A DNA stretch of 64,000 bases from Blastomonas sp. (GCF_030373265.1 NZ_JAUCZC010000008.1:89636-153635), one strand, 5' to 3'; shown: positions 1 through 9,730, numbered from the stretch's first letter. A program made the numbers and translations. The notes: generated by a model not told the origin, from the letters alone.

Positions 1-99
1 TCCATCGCTCAGACCGTCTGAGGTTAAACCAGTATAACGAAGCCGGATGAACAAAATGAAAGTTTCTAGCAGGAGGGATCGTTAGCGAAAGTCGAGTCC

Positions 100-732
100 A
101 TGACCTTATCTGTGCATACGCCTGCTCCCCTTCCGGCCTATAATCGCCACTGTCAGACATCGGTGCACCCGCGATGCGATTTCATCCAGCAGGGCGACAC
201 CATCTTGCGGCCCAGGTTGCTGCTGGAAGGCTGGTGCGCCGGTTACCGGATTACGGTCGATGGTCGCAGGCAGTTGACCAATCTGTATCTGCCCGGCGAG
301 ATCATCGGGGTTTGGCGCCAGAGCCAGCCCAGCTTCTATCATTCGGTGATGTCGGTGACCCGGGCGTCGTTCATCGAGTTCACCACCTCAGCCGACAGCG
401 AGGTCGCGCAGAGCGAGTCCGCGCTGTTCGAGCAGCAGCTTGAGAACAGCATCTTCCGGCTGGGCTGCCTGAACGCCTATGAGCGCATGGCGCACCTGTT
501 CCTGGAACTCGGCGAGCGCCTCGCGATCCGCGGCATGGGTGCGCGCAACGCCTATCGCATGCCGCTGACCCAGGAGCTGCTCGCCGACCTCGTCGGCATT
601 TCCTCGGTTCACGTCAACCGCACGCTGCAGCAGATGCGGGCGGACAGCGTGATCCGTCTGGTCAACAGCCAGCTGACACTGACCGATCCCGACGACCTCG
701 CCGAGCAGGTTCATTATCAGCCGCTGCTCTGA
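100..732 (+). CDS. Crp/Fnr-family transcriptional regulator
   Basis: 210-residue cytoplasmic DNA-binding regulator. Residues about 25-110 fit the cyclic-nucleotide-binding-like sensor fold and residues 156-185 form the Crp-type winged helix-turn-helix (PLTQELLADLVGIS followed by a VNRTLQQMR recognition helix). I see no cysteine cluster like the Fnr iron-sulfur motif, so the signal is unknown. The start is uncertain: the strong Shine-Dalgarno AGGAGG at 71-76 lies about 23 bases before this ATG, and a GTG at 112 is in frame. The gene stands alone ahead of a mechanosensitive channel gene. Assignment to the family is firm; regulon and ligand are not visible. Confidence 0.85.
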   Translation: MTLSVHTPAPLPAYNRHCQTSVHPRCDFIQQGDTILRPRLLLEGWCAGYRITVDGRRQLTNLYLPGEIIGVWRQSQPSFYHSVMSVTRASFIEFTTSADSEVAQSESALFEQQLENSIFRLGCLNAYERMAHLFLELGERLAIRGMGARNAYRMPLTQELLADLVGISSVHVNRTLQQMRADSVIRLVNSQLTLTDPDDLAEQVHYQPLL

Positions 733-808
733 GCGCTGCGCATCGACGTCGCTGACGAGCCGCCGGGGCGCATGAAACCTCGCGCCGAGCCGGACGTTGG
801 GTGTGACA

Positions 809-1864
809 ATGGAATATTCCGAAATCTGGACGATCGCCCGCACGCCGGTGGTGGTGGCGGCTTTGGTGCTGGCCGCGCTGCTGCTGCACTGGCTGCTGGT
901 GTTCGTCATCGCCCGGATCGCGCGGCGCACGCGCACCGGGCAGGACGAGGCGCTGCTCGCCTCGGTGCGCCGTCCGCTGCGCTGGATCATGGTCGCGCTG
1001 GCGCTGCTGTCGGCCGATCGGCTGGTGGCAGACTTTCGCGATGAAGCCGCATTCGTCACCGGTGTCGTCCGGATCGTCATGCCACTGCTGTGGGGCTGGC
1101 TGGTCATCGCGATCATCCGCTTCATCCATGGCTATATCAGTGCGCGCTCCGATCTGTCTGCCACCGACAACCTGACCGCGCGGCGCAGACGCACCCGCGC
1201 CGACATTCTCGCCCGGATCGCGACCGTGGTGGTGATCCTGATCAGCCTGGGCCTGTTGCTGCTCAAGATCCCCGAGGTCCGCGAGATCGGCGTCGCGCTG
1301 GTCGCGTCCGCAGGCATCGCCGGGCTTGCCTTCGGTATCGCCGCGCAGCCGCTGCTGAAGAATCTTGTCGCAGGGATCCAGCTTGCATTCACCGAACCGG
1401 TGCGCATCGACGATGTCGTGGTTTATCAGGGCGAATGGGGCCGGGTCGAGGAGATCACGCTGACCTATGTCGTGCTCAAGATCTGGGATGATCGCCGCCT
1501 GGTGATTCCTGTCTCCAAGCTGCTGGACGACACCATCGAAAACTGGACGCGCGAGACCAGTCACCTGCTCGGAACCGTGATGCTGTATCTCGACCATGCC
1601 GCCGATATCGACGGCATCCGCAGCTTTGCCGTCGAGCAGGTTCGCAAACACCCCTTGTGGGACAAGCGGGTGGCGATGCTGCAGGTTACCGACATGAACC
1701 GCGACGTGGTGGAACTGCGCGTGCTGATGAGCGGCCGCAACGGATCGGAGCTGTTCGACATGCGCTGCGATGTTCGCGAAGCGGTGCTGCGGCACGTCGC
1801 CACAACGTCGCCGGGGTCGCTCAATCGCAACCGCGTTCAGTTCGAAGCGGCCGAAACCGCTTAG
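809..1864 (+). CDS. MscS-family mechanosensitive ion channel
   Basis: 351-residue inner-membrane channel expected to open on membrane tension and release solutes during osmotic downshock. The N-terminal half has about four hydrophobic segments. The pore-lining and beta-domain signature follows (LAFGIAAQPLLKNLVAGIQL, then an EPVRIDDVV... stretch with the W/GRVEEITLTY motif), and a C-terminal alpha/beta domain ends the protein. An in-frame TTG at 797 would add four residues; the ATG at 809 is preferred. Followed 81 bases later by a DUF202 gene on the same strand. Confidence 0.9.
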   Translation: MEYSEIWTIARTPVVVAALVLAALLLHWLLVFVIARIARRTRTGQDEALLASVRRPLRWIMVALALLSADRLVADFRDEAAFVTGVVRIVMPLLWGWLVIAIIRFIHGYISARSDLSATDNLTARRRRTRADILARIATVVVILISLGLLLLKIPEVREIGVALVASAGIAGLAFGIAAQPLLKNLVAGIQLAFTEPVRIDDVVVYQGEWGRVEEITLTYVVLKIWDDRRLVIPVSKLLDDTIENWTRETSHLLGTVMLYLDHAADIDGIRSFAVEQVRKHPLWDKRVAMLQVTDMNRDVVELRVLMSGRNGSELFDMRCDVREAVLRHVATTSPGSLNRNRVQFEAAETA

Positions 1865-1945
1865 CGCGCTCGGGCGAAACGCAGATTCCCCCGCCGAAGT
1901 ACCGGGGAGCACGGGAATGGATTTTTCAGGCGTGACAGGACCGCA

Positions 1946-2323
1946 ATGAGCACAGATGACCGAACCGAGCTGGCGCAGGACCGGACCGATTATGCCGAGG
2001 ACCGCACCATATTGGCGCATGAACGCAGCTTTGCCGGCTGGGTCCGCACCGGCATGGCTGCGGTGGGCATCGCGCTGGGCTTTCATGCGCTGTTTCGCAC
2101 GCTGAACCCGGACTGGATTCCCAAATCGATTGCCAGCGCGTTCCTGCTGGTGGCGATCTATATCTTCCTCTCGGCCGAGCGCCGGGCGCGCCGGATCGTG
2201 GACCGGCTCGACGCGCATCAGGTGAGCGCGCTCAAGCCGATGCGGATCCGGCTGCTTGCGTGGCTGCTGACTTTGACCACGATCGCGCTGATGGTGGCGA
2301 TGTGGGCGCTGATGGGCGAATGA
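1946..2323 (+). CDS. DUF202 (YidH-like) inner-membrane protein
   Basis: 125-residue protein with an acidic N-terminus, the family motif LAHERSFAGWVRTGMA at about residues 27-42, and three predicted membrane segments (about 36-56, 60-78 and 98-120). This matches DUF202/YidH proteins, whose biochemical role is not established. Probably co-transcribed with the upstream MscS gene. A long hairpin follows at 2356-2398. Confidence 0.85.
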   Translation: MSTDDRTELAQDRTDYAEDRTILAHERSFAGWVRTGMAAVGIALGFHALFRTLNPDWIPKSIASAFLLVAIYIFLSAERRARRIVDRLDAHQVSALKPMRIRLLAWLLTLTTIALMVAMWALMGE

Positions 2324-2355
2324 CGGCAGCGTGATCGCAAGATGAGCGCTGCGGT

Positions 2356-2398
2356 CATCCGGGGTGGTCGCCGTGCGTGATAACGACCACCCCGGATG
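2356..2398. terminator. 15-bp perfect inverted repeat between convergent genes
   Basis: CATCCGGGGTGGTCG at 2356-2370 is exactly complementary to CGACCACCCCGGATG at 2384-2398, with a 13-base loop. It lies between the end of the DUF202 gene (+) and the end of the autotransporter gene (-). There is no T-tract, so it is a likely bidirectional transcription stop or 3'-end stabiliser rather than a textbook intrinsic terminator. Confidence 0.65.
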
Positions 2399-2469
2399 CG
2401 CTGCAGACCTGGGCGCGACGGCCAGCGGACCGACCGTCGCAGCGCCAGGTTACAGACCAATGTTAAGCG

Positions 2470-5400
2470 TCAGAAGCCCACCCGCAGCGAGACGCGGGCG
2501 TTGAGCGCGAGCCGGTCGTATTGCTCTTCGCCGCCCAGTTCGCCGGCGAGCGAAAACCCGCCTTGGCCACCGACCAGGCGCAGCCCGCCGATCCAGCCGT
2601 CGCTGCGCGCATCGGGGATAAGCGTGAACGTTTCGCCGCCCTTGAACCGCGCGGTCGTTTCGCCCAGCGATCCGCCGATGATCTGACGGCGGCCGCCCTC
2701 GACTTCGACGCGCAGCCACACCTCGTCGGCGGCCAGGCTGCCCAGATCATAGCCCGCCACCAAAGTGCCGTTGACCGCGATCTCGTCGCTGCTGCGCTTG
2801 TCGACCGTCAGGTTGAACGCATCGCCGCCGCCGGTTTCGGCATAGCCGTCCTCGTCGAGCCGGTAATAATCGATCGATGCCGAAGGGCGCAGCGCAAACC
2901 GCCCGATCTTCGCTTCATACGCCAACCCCGCCGACGCGCTGTAGAGTTGCCCGGACCATTCGCCGTCGCTGACCCGCTCGACCACATCGGTCCCGTTGGC
3001 GAAGGCGAAACGGCGCGTGCCGTCAAAGTCGATCTGCGCGAACGAGCCCCGCGCAAAGGCGCGCACCGGCCCCCAGTCGCCGCGCCAGTGAGCAGCGAGC
3101 TCATACTGGTTCGACCGCATCTCGTTGGCCAGATTGTTGTCCTCGTTCTTGCCGTTGAGATACGCCAGCGAGACGCCGAACCTGCCGACATCGCCGGCCT
3201 TGATTTCAACGCCACCGGTGGCGCCCCAGTCGCTGGTGTCGAACGATGCGGTCTCTTGCCGATCCTTGGCGCTGCCCCAGACCGTCTGCTGCAGCCAGAA
3301 GCCCCAGCCGCCCTGATCGCTATAGGGCGCCGACGTGTCGGTGAGGAACCGCGCGGTCGCGCGCGAACCCTGGGTCACCGTGGCAAAGGTGCCTCCGGCA
3401 TGGTCGGGAAGCATCTGCTGCAGCGCCTCTCCGGCCTGCTCGGCATTGCTGATGGCAAGGAAGCTGCCGGCCACCGCAGCGTCGCTGTCCAGCGCCTTGA
3501 ACACCGCATCATAAGCGCGCGCCTGCGACCCCGAGAGGCTGAGCTCGGTTGCCGTCTTGCGCTTGATGTCGACCGATACGGTGCCTGCAGCATCGCTGCC
3601 CGCCACGGTGGACTTGAACAGGAACGGCAAGTCGATGCCGGCTGCCACGATGTTGGCGCTGCCGGTCAGCGATCCGGCGGAGAGGACCTGATAGGTGCCT
3701 TCCGACTTGCTGACATTGACCAGCGTCACCCCGAGCCGCGAGCCTTCGGCAAAGCTGGCGGCTCCCGCGACGTCGATCTTGGTGAAAGTTCCCGCCTGGC
3801 CATCGATGGTGACACCGATCAGGCCCTTGTCGGCCACGGCGAGCGACCCGAGAGCCACGGTGCCGGGGCTGGCGATGCTGAGCGATCCGCCCGACACCGT
3901 CACCGCCGTCTGGCCGGCGCCTGCGAGCGTTCCGCGGAACCGCGCGGTCCCCGATATCGCCAGAGTGTCATTGCCGCCGCCCATATCGAGCTTGCCGACC
4001 AGCGCCGACTTGCCCGCAAGCTGCACCGTATCGGCGCCCGAGCCGAACGTCGCATCGCCGGTGAGCGCAGCTTCGCCGCTCGCCGTCAGCCGATTGCTGC
4101 CAGCGCCGAACAGCATCGCGCCGGTGACCGTGCCGGCATTCACCTCGAGCAGGTCATCGCCCGATCCCAGCCGGATATCGCCGGTGATCGAGGGGCGCCC
4201 GGTCGGAGTCGCGGCGCTCTGCCGGATGGTGGTGCCGGTGGTGTTGGCGGCCAGATCGATCGCGGTCGCCCGGCCTGCGGCGGGCTTGGCAGCGACAGCG
4301 CTGATCGCACCGGTATTTTCGACGCTGCGCAGCGATCCTGAAAGATCGACGATCGCGGCTGCCGACCCGTCGCCTGCTGCCGTCGCTGCGATCTTGCCGG
4401 TGTTGGTCACGCTGGTCAGCGTTCCTGCAGCATCGATGACGAGCGCGCGGACCTGGTTGCCCGCGACACTGCCGCCTGCCGCCTCGATCGCACCGGTGTT
4501 GCGCAGCGCAGGCACGCTGGCCAGATTGCCGATGCGGATCGCGGTGGCATTTCCACCGTTCGACTGGGCGCCAATCGCACCTGTATTGAGCACGCCGCCG
4601 GTGATGGTGGTCGCGTGGCCCAGGCCGCCGATCACCAGGCCGTTGCCCGCGACATCCTTGTAGACGCCGCTGCCCACGACACGGCCCTTGAGCACCAGAC
4701 CGTTGCCCGCCGCTGCGGTTCCGGCGACCGCACCGATGGTGATGTCCTCGCTCGTGGATCCGATCTGGACCGCCGCGGCAGACCCGAACGCGGTGACCGT
4801 GGCGGTGCCTTCCTTGTCGTCGTCGATGCCGTCCTTGTCTTCGTCCTTGTCGTCCGGATTGGTGTTGGGCGGCGGCGCATCGAACAGGATGCCGCCTGCG
4901 ACCGAGCCTGCGATCTGCAGCGCAGGGCCACCCTGCAACAGGTCGTCGGCATCAAGCTTGCTGGGATCGGCAGGCGGGGTGGTGGTGCGATAGCCGGTGG
5001 CGGTCACGGTGCCCTGCACGGTCAGTGCGCCGCCGATCGGTCCGGTGAGCGAGACCGCCATCGAATTGGCCCCGGTTGCGGCAATCGTCCCGGTGAGCGC
5101 GACGTTGCCGCTGACCGCACCGGCGCGCATGCCGGCCGAATTGTCGCCCAGCATCGATATCGTGCCACTGCTGACCAGCGATCCGGTGAGCGGTCCTTCC
5201 AGGCTGATCCCGGCGCTGGTGTTGCCTTCGATGGTGATCGATCCGCTGTGGATCACCGAACCGGTCAGCGCCCCCAGCGTGCGAATGCCGAACCGGTTCT
5301 GTCCCTGCGCATAGGGTCCGTCGATATCGCCGTCATTGTCGGTGTCGGTCGGGGTGTAGTTTTCATCGAGGACGATGACACCCGAGTTGGTGATCGTGCC

Positions 5401-5691
5401 GCTGGTCCCGGCCACCGCGAGAATTCCGGCGGAATTGCTGGCGTCGGTGGTCTGGATGGTGCCTTCGTTGGTGACGTTGTGGTTGCTGTCGATGGTCACC
5501 GCCACGCCGGATGCCGGCTTGACCGAACCGGTCGAGGTGATCCTGATGCTGTCGGCGGCGCCATTGTTTGCGCTGGAGGTCGCGATCGGCGTGGTGCGCG
5601 CGGTGGTCACGCTGGTCTGGGCAAGCGCCGCAGCGTGCGGCAGCATCAGCGAAATCGGGGTCAGACAGGTACAGGCCAGCAAGAGGCGCAT
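2470..5691 (-). CDS. Large autotransporter (type Va secretion) outer-membrane protein
   Basis: 1073 residues. The start at 5691 is preferred because AAAGGAAG sits just upstream; an in-frame ATG 39 bases earlier lacks this. Residues 1-25 form a signal peptide ending ALAQ. The passenger (about 26-780) is rich in G/A/S/T and made of repeated ITNSG/ISxxG-like beta-helix turns. It carries two acidic calcium-binding-like insertions: DTDNDGDIDG at 116-125 and a DKDEDKDGIDDDKEG stretch at 281-295. The last 280 residues or so form the autotransporter beta-barrel, ending in a terminal phenylalanine. It follows the sigma/FecR/TonB-receptor genes on the same strand, which suggests a shared regulon. Function of the passenger (adhesin or enzyme) cannot be told; I see no protease triad motif. 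Confidence 0.85.
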   Translation of the reverse strand: MRLLLACTCLTPISLMLPHAAALAQTSVTTARTTPIATSSANNGAADSIRITSTGSVKPASGVAVTIDSNHNVTNEGTIQTTDASNSAGILAVAGTSGTITNSGVIVLDENYTPTDTDNDGDIDGPYAQGQNRFGIRTLGALTGSVIHSGSITIEGNTSAGISLEGPLTGSLVSSGTISMLGDNSAGMRAGAVSGNVALTGTIAATGANSMAVSLTGPIGGALTVQGTVTATGYRTTTPPADPSKLDADDLLQGGPALQIAGSVAGGILFDAPPPNTNPDDKDEDKDGIDDDKEGTATVTAFGSAAAVQIGSTSEDITIGAVAGTAAAGNGLVLKGRVVGSGVYKDVAGNGLVIGGLGHATTITGGVLNTGAIGAQSNGGNATAIRIGNLASVPALRNTGAIEAAGGSVAGNQVRALVIDAAGTLTSVTNTGKIAATAAGDGSAAAIVDLSGSLRSVENTGAISAVAAKPAAGRATAIDLAANTTGTTIRQSAATPTGRPSITGDIRLGSGDDLLEVNAGTVTGAMLFGAGSNRLTASGEAALTGDATFGSGADTVQLAGKSALVGKLDMGGGNDTLAISGTARFRGTLAGAGQTAVTVSGGSLSIASPGTVALGSLAVADKGLIGVTIDGQAGTFTKIDVAGAASFAEGSRLGVTLVNVSKSEGTYQVLSAGSLTGSANIVAAGIDLPFLFKSTVAGSDAAGTVSVDIKRKTATELSLSGSQARAYDAVFKALDSDAAVAGSFLAISNAEQAGEALQQMLPDHAGGTFATVTQGSRATARFLTDTSAPYSDQGGWGFWLQQTVWGSAKDRQETASFDTSDWGATGGVEIKAGDVGRFGVSLAYLNGKNEDNNLANEMRSNQYELAAHWRGDWGPVRAFARGSFAQIDFDGTRRFAFANGTDVVERVSDGEWSGQLYSASAGLAYEAKIGRFALRPSASIDYYRLDEDGYAETGGGDAFNLTVDKRSSDEIAVNGTLVAGYDLGSLAADEVWLRVEVEGGRRQIIGGSLGETTARFKGGETFTLIPDARSDGWIGGLRLVGGQGGFSLAGELGGEEQYDRLALNARVSLRVGF

Positions 5692-5826
5692 GATCTTCCT
5701 TTCGGGACTTGGGGAGGAGAGTGGTTTCACTCACCAAGACGCTGCAAAGGAATCAGACCCGCACGACAAAGCCCGTGGGGCGGACGGATTTTCCGCCAAC
5801 CTTCTCAAAAACAAAGATAAGTTATC

Positions 5827-8235
5827 TCAGAAGCTGAAGTCGGCGCCGATCCGCACGGTGCGCGGACGCAGCGGCGTGATCTGCTCGCCAAAGGGCAGCG
5901 TGAACGGCGAGCCCAGGGCGAAGCGGTTGCCACGCGCATCGAGCAGATTGGTCGCCTGGATCCAGAAGGTGCTGCGATCGCGCGCCAGGCTGACCGACAG
6001 GCTGGTATCGAGAACGTCGCCCTGCTCCACCCCCAGCACCGGCCCGATGCCAAGCCGCGAGCGTCCGGTATAGCGCAACGACCCGCTGACGGTGAGGTCG
6101 CCTGTATCGCCCAGCGTGGCCCGGTAGCTGCTGCCCAGTCGTCCGGACAGCCGCGCGACATTGGGCAGATCGTTGCTGTCGGCTATCACCGCACCTTCGG
6201 GGATGCTGGCGAAATCGAACCCCACGCGGTTGGCGGGCAGCACGAATATGCCGGCCGAGGGCGACACCAGACGGCTGTCGGCCCAGACCGCCGAGGCTTC
6301 GATCGATACCGCGCGCACCGGCTGCCAGGCCAATGTGGCATCGAGCGTGACGATGCGGCCGTTGCCGATATTCTCGGTCGCCGGCAGCCCGCTGATATCG
6401 ATCAGGTCAGCCTGGATGTTGCGCCAGCGGGTATAAGCGAGCGTCACATCGCCGCTGAAGGTGCTGGCGGAAAAGGCGAGCCCTGCCTCCACCGCCGACA
6501 CGGTGTCGGGCCGGTAGCGCCGCACCATCAGGTCGCGCACGCCGATGCCGCCGGGACGGAAGCCTTCCTGATAGCGCGCATGGGCGGACAGGCCATCCGA
6601 CAGCCGATAGCGCAGCCCCGCCGACGGCAGAAATGCGGTCTGGGTGCGTCTTGCATTGCTGCGCGCCTGCGCGGCAAGGGACAATAAAGGGGTATCGAGC
6701 GCTTCGCCCGACAGCCGCATATGGCTGAGCCGCGCACCGATATCGAGAAACAGCCGGTCGGCTGCCGGGATCGCGAGATCGGCATAAGCGGTGGCCTCAT
6801 CGACCCGGTTTTCGACCCCCGTGATCGCCCTCGCCCGCACGATATCGCCGCGGGTGCGGCGGATGCGGTAGCGGTTGCTCAGCAGGCTGGTGCCGACCAG
6901 CCAGCCGACACCGCCCGCCGCCTCGCCCGACAGCCGGGTCTCGTTGGTCACCAGCCGGGTTTCGCCGCGCTGGCGAAACAGGCTGGGCTCCAGCCCGGGG
7001 ATGGTGGCATCGAAGGTCTCGCTGAGGTCAAGCCCGGTCACGGTGGTCGTCGACAGCAGCTCGAATGCGTCCCACTGCTTGCCCACCGCCAGCTGGCCGA
7101 GCAGAAACTGGCTGCGAAAGGGCTGTGCAAAGGGGCTCGCGCGGTCGAGCCTGTCGCCCGCACGGTCGGCGAACTGGCTGTCGCGTCCGTCGATGTCCTG
7201 CGCCGCGCCCATCATGTCGATGGTCCAGTCCGCGCCCGGCTCGATCCGCAGCAACACGCGCCCGCCGATGGTATCGACGCGGTTGATGTCATCGCGCTGG
7301 CGCAGCCGGTCGTCGATATAGCCGCCGTCGCGCGCGCCGTAGACCACGCCGCGCAGGCCCACCACGCCCTCGACGAGGGGAACGTTGACCATCGCGCTGC
7401 CATCGAACGACGGCGCGCCATGCTGGGTTGCGGCGACAGACAGCGATTGCGCCGCCTGCCAGTCGTTCGAATCGGGCAGGTTGGGCAGCAGCCGGATCAC
7501 GCCGCCCAATGTGCCCGCGCCATAGAGCGTGCCCTGCGGCCCCTGCCGCACCTCGACCGCGTTGAGATCGACCAGCCTGAGGTCGGGATCGGGCGCGTTG
7601 TAGTTGAGCCGTGCCGAGCCGAGATACTGGCCCACCACCGCCTGGGTCGGTCCGTTGAAGCTTGAATCCGATATCGCGCGCAGGAACAACCGGTTGCGCC
7701 CCGGCCCCAACTGGGTCGAACCCAAAGCCGGCAGCCGGTCGACCAGTGCGTCCGAGCCCCGGCCCTGCCCGCCCAGCGCAAAATCGCCCTCGAGCCTGAT
7801 CTGGCTGTAGGCGCTCCGCGTCAGGTCCTCCGGCGGCGCGCGCCGCGCGGTCACCACGATGTCCTCGACAGGGGCCGGCAGCCTGGGCGCCGTCGCCATC
7901 GCCAGCCGGATCGGCGCGCCGCTGCGCCGCGCAGAGGCCGGCGCGCGCATGATCCGCCAGTGATCGGGCGCCAGACGCACTGCGCGGGCATCGCTCGCCT
8001 GCAGCAGCCGGTCGAGCGCCTCTCGGGTGGTCATCGTGCCGCGCAGCCGCCGGACGCGCTGGGCACCGATCTGCCGGTCGGTGATGCCGATGCTGATTCC
8101 CGCCTGCCGACCCAGCGCGATGATGGCGGCGTCGAGCCTGCCTGCCGCGATATCGATCCGCACCGGGACCTCGGCGAGCGCAGGGGACGCAACAGCGGCG
8201 AACGGCAGGGCGAGTGCCAGGCTAAGGCTGCGCAT
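5827..8235 (-). CDS. TonB-dependent outer-membrane receptor with N-terminal STN signalling domain
   Basis: About 802 residues: signal peptide (1-21, ending ALAE), an STN (secretin/TonB short N-terminal) domain at about 22-75 beginning VRIDIAAGRLDAAIIALG, a plug domain beginning near EDIVVTARR, then a 22-strand-type barrel ending in F. STN domains contact a FecR-type anti-sigma in the periplasm, and the fecR and ECF sigma genes lie immediately upstream on the same strand. This is therefore a FecA-like transducer; ligand (siderophore, haem or other) is not readable. The start at 8235 overlaps the fecR end by 14 bases; an alternative ATG at 8259 is possible. Confidence 0.88.
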   Translation of the reverse strand: MRSLSLALALPFAAVASPALAEVPVRIDIAAGRLDAAIIALGRQAGISIGITDRQIGAQRVRRLRGTMTTREALDRLLQASDARAVRLAPDHWRIMRAPASARRSGAPIRLAMATAPRLPAPVEDIVVTARRAPPEDLTRSAYSQIRLEGDFALGGQGRGSDALVDRLPALGSTQLGPGRNRLFLRAISDSSFNGPTQAVVGQYLGSARLNYNAPDPDLRLVDLNAVEVRQGPQGTLYGAGTLGGVIRLLPNLPDSNDWQAAQSLSVAATQHGAPSFDGSAMVNVPLVEGVVGLRGVVYGARDGGYIDDRLRQRDDINRVDTIGGRVLLRIEPGADWTIDMMGAAQDIDGRDSQFADRAGDRLDRASPFAQPFRSQFLLGQLAVGKQWDAFELLSTTTVTGLDLSETFDATIPGLEPSLFRQRGETRLVTNETRLSGEAAGGVGWLVGTSLLSNRYRIRRTRGDIVRARAITGVENRVDEATAYADLAIPAADRLFLDIGARLSHMRLSGEALDTPLLSLAAQARSNARRTQTAFLPSAGLRYRLSDGLSAHARYQEGFRPGGIGVRDLMVRRYRPDTVSAVEAGLAFSASTFSGDVTLAYTRWRNIQADLIDISGLPATENIGNGRIVTLDATLAWQPVRAVSIEASAVWADSRLVSPSAGIFVLPANRVGFDFASIPEGAVIADSNDLPNVARLSGRLGSSYRATLGDTGDLTVSGSLRYTGRSRLGIGPVLGVEQGDVLDTSLSVSLARDRSTFWIQATNLLDARGNRFALGSPFTLPFGEQITPLRPRTVRIGADFSF

Positions 8236-9184
8236 TATCGCCCACCAGCTCCCAGCCATCGCCGCGCTTCACCGCGCGGGTGCCCAGCACCGGCGCGATC
8301 GATGCGACCGCGGCTGAATCGCGACCGGCGATCTGGACTACGCCGCTGAACGGCCGCGCCGCAATCGACGGATCGACCGCGATGCGCGCGCCGAGCCCGC
8401 GTTCCAGCGCCGCGGCGACGTGGGCGAGGCTGGTGCCGGAAAAGCTCAGCCTGCCCGATCTCCAGCCTGCGACCTGATCGACCGGGACATCCGACACGAT
8501 GATGGCGGCATGGACGCCTGTAATCGAGGCGCGACGTCCTGCGGGCAGGCGGACATTTTCGGCCTTCGGGTTGACGATCACCACCCCTTCGGACACCGCC
8601 ACATCCAGCGACCCGTCAACCCGCGCCACGTTGAACGCGGTGCCGGCATCGACCAGCTGCACATCGCCGGTTTCGACGACGAACGGGTCGGCGGCATTGT
8701 GGCGCACCTCGAACAGCGCCTCGCCGGTCTCCAGCCGCGCATAGCGAGGATAGCGCCGGTCGAGCGCCAGCGTGGTGCCGCCGTTCATCACGATGCGGCT
8801 GCCATCGGGCAGATCGACAGTCTCGCGCTCGCCCATCGCGGTGGTCACCGAATAAGGCTGCGGGCGCATCTGCCATGCGGGAATGGCAATGACCGCGAGC
8901 AAGGATGCCGCGAGCGCGCCGCCCAGCCATCGCCGCCGCACGATCGAGCGATGCGCGATGCGATCCTCGTCATTGGCGGCTTGCGGCCTGGCGGGCCGGA
9001 CTTCGGCCGAAAGCTCGGCCACCTGCGCGCCCGCGGCCAGCGCCTGATCATAGGCCGTAGTATGGCGCGGATCGGCCTCGAGCCAGCGGGCAAAGCCGTC
9101 CCAATCGGAAAAATCCGGGTCATGGGTCGCGATGGCCCAATCGATCGCCTGGAGGCGGGTCTGTTCGCCAGTGTCTGTCATCAT
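8222..9184 (-). CDS. fecR: FecR-family anti-sigma regulator
   Basis: About 320-residue inner-membrane signal relay. The cytosolic N-terminal domain contains the family motif WLEADPRHTTAYDQ (about residues 34-47) that binds the sigma factor. A single membrane segment spans about 87-105, followed by a periplasmic FecR domain and a C-terminal STN-like stretch. AGGA lies six bases before the ATG at 9184, which is why the earlier in-frame start at 9217 is not used. Placed between the ECF sigma gene and the STN receptor, the canonical surface-signalling order. Confidence 0.87.
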   Translation of the reverse strand: MMTDTGEQTRLQAIDWAIATHDPDFSDWDGFARWLEADPRHTTAYDQALAAGAQVAELSAEVRPARPQAANDEDRIAHRSIVRRRWLGGALAASLLAVIAIPAWQMRPQPYSVTTAMGERETVDLPDGSRIVMNGGTTLALDRRYPRYARLETGEALFEVRHNAADPFVVETGDVQLVDAGTAFNVARVDGSLDVAVSEGVVIVNPKAENVRLPAGRRASITGVHAAIIVSDVPVDQVAGWRSGRLSFSGTSLAHVAAALERGLGARIAVDPSIAARPFSGVVQIAGRDSAAVASIAPVLGTRAVKRGDGWELVGDNAQP

Positions 9185-9217
9185 GTCTGTCCTGACCCAA
9201 AGACGCCGCCAAAGCAC

Positions 9218-9730
9218 TCAATCCGCATCGAGCGTCTCCCGCCAGCGCATCAGCGCACGATAGGCTTTCTGCAAATCCTTCTCCACCGCGCTCAGGCTCA
9301 CCCCCAGATCCTGCGCGATCTGGCGCTGGCCGACGCCTTCGATGCGGAACAGCCGGAAGACCTGCAGCACCCTGGCGCCCTCGGCCTCCAGCACCGCTTC
9401 GGCCTGTGCGAGCGTGGCGCGGGCGATCAGCTCGCGGTCGGGCTGCGGCGCATCGGATGCCTCTCCCGACAGCCCCTGCGCCTCGATCCAGTCGGCATCG
9501 CGCTGACGGCTGCGCTGCGCCGAGCGATAGCGGTCGTGCATCACGTTGTTGGCGGCGCGGAACAGATAGCTGCGCGGATCGGCGACCGGGCCGGTGTCCA
9601 GATTGACCAGCCGCAGCCACAGTTCCTGCAGGATGTCCTCGGCGCCATCGCCTGCGCCGCGCGCGCGCAGAAACCGCAACAGCGGCTCGCGCTGCGCGAT
9701 CAATACGGCTTCAAGGCCCTGGCGCGACAT
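9218..9730 (-). CDS. fecI: ECF sigma factor, FecI-like
   Basis: About 170 residues with the two-domain ECF layout. Region 2 contains AEDILQELWLRL and PRSYLFRAANNVMHDRYR (about residues 28-75). Region 4 contains the helix-turn-helix GVGQRQIAQDLGVSLSAVEKDL (about 130-150). It should direct RNA polymerase to the downstream receptor genes when FecR signals. The ATG at 9730 is used; a TTG at 9742 is in frame and neither has a strong Shine-Dalgarno. First gene of a minus-strand set running to the autotransporter. Confidence 0.87.
   Translation of the reverse strand: MSRQGLEAVLIAQREPLLRFLRARGAGDGAEDILQELWLRLVNLDTGPVADPRSYLFRAANNVMHDRYRSAQRSRQRDADWIEAQGLSGEASDAPQPDRELIARATLAQAEAVLEAEGARVLQVFRLFRIEGVGQRQIAQDLGVSLSAVEKDLQKAYRALMRWRETLDAD

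Noticed and set aside
1061..1090. Near match to the LacI operator inside the MscS gene
   Set aside because: One mismatch, inside coding sequence, and far from the regulon.
2521..4341. Long plus-strand frame opposite the autotransporter
   Set aside because: Same antisense effect; no ribosome binding site or domain.
5779..5797. Terminator after the STN receptor (GGCGGA/TCCGCC)
   Set aside because: Only six base pairs and no T-tract; not strong enough to list.
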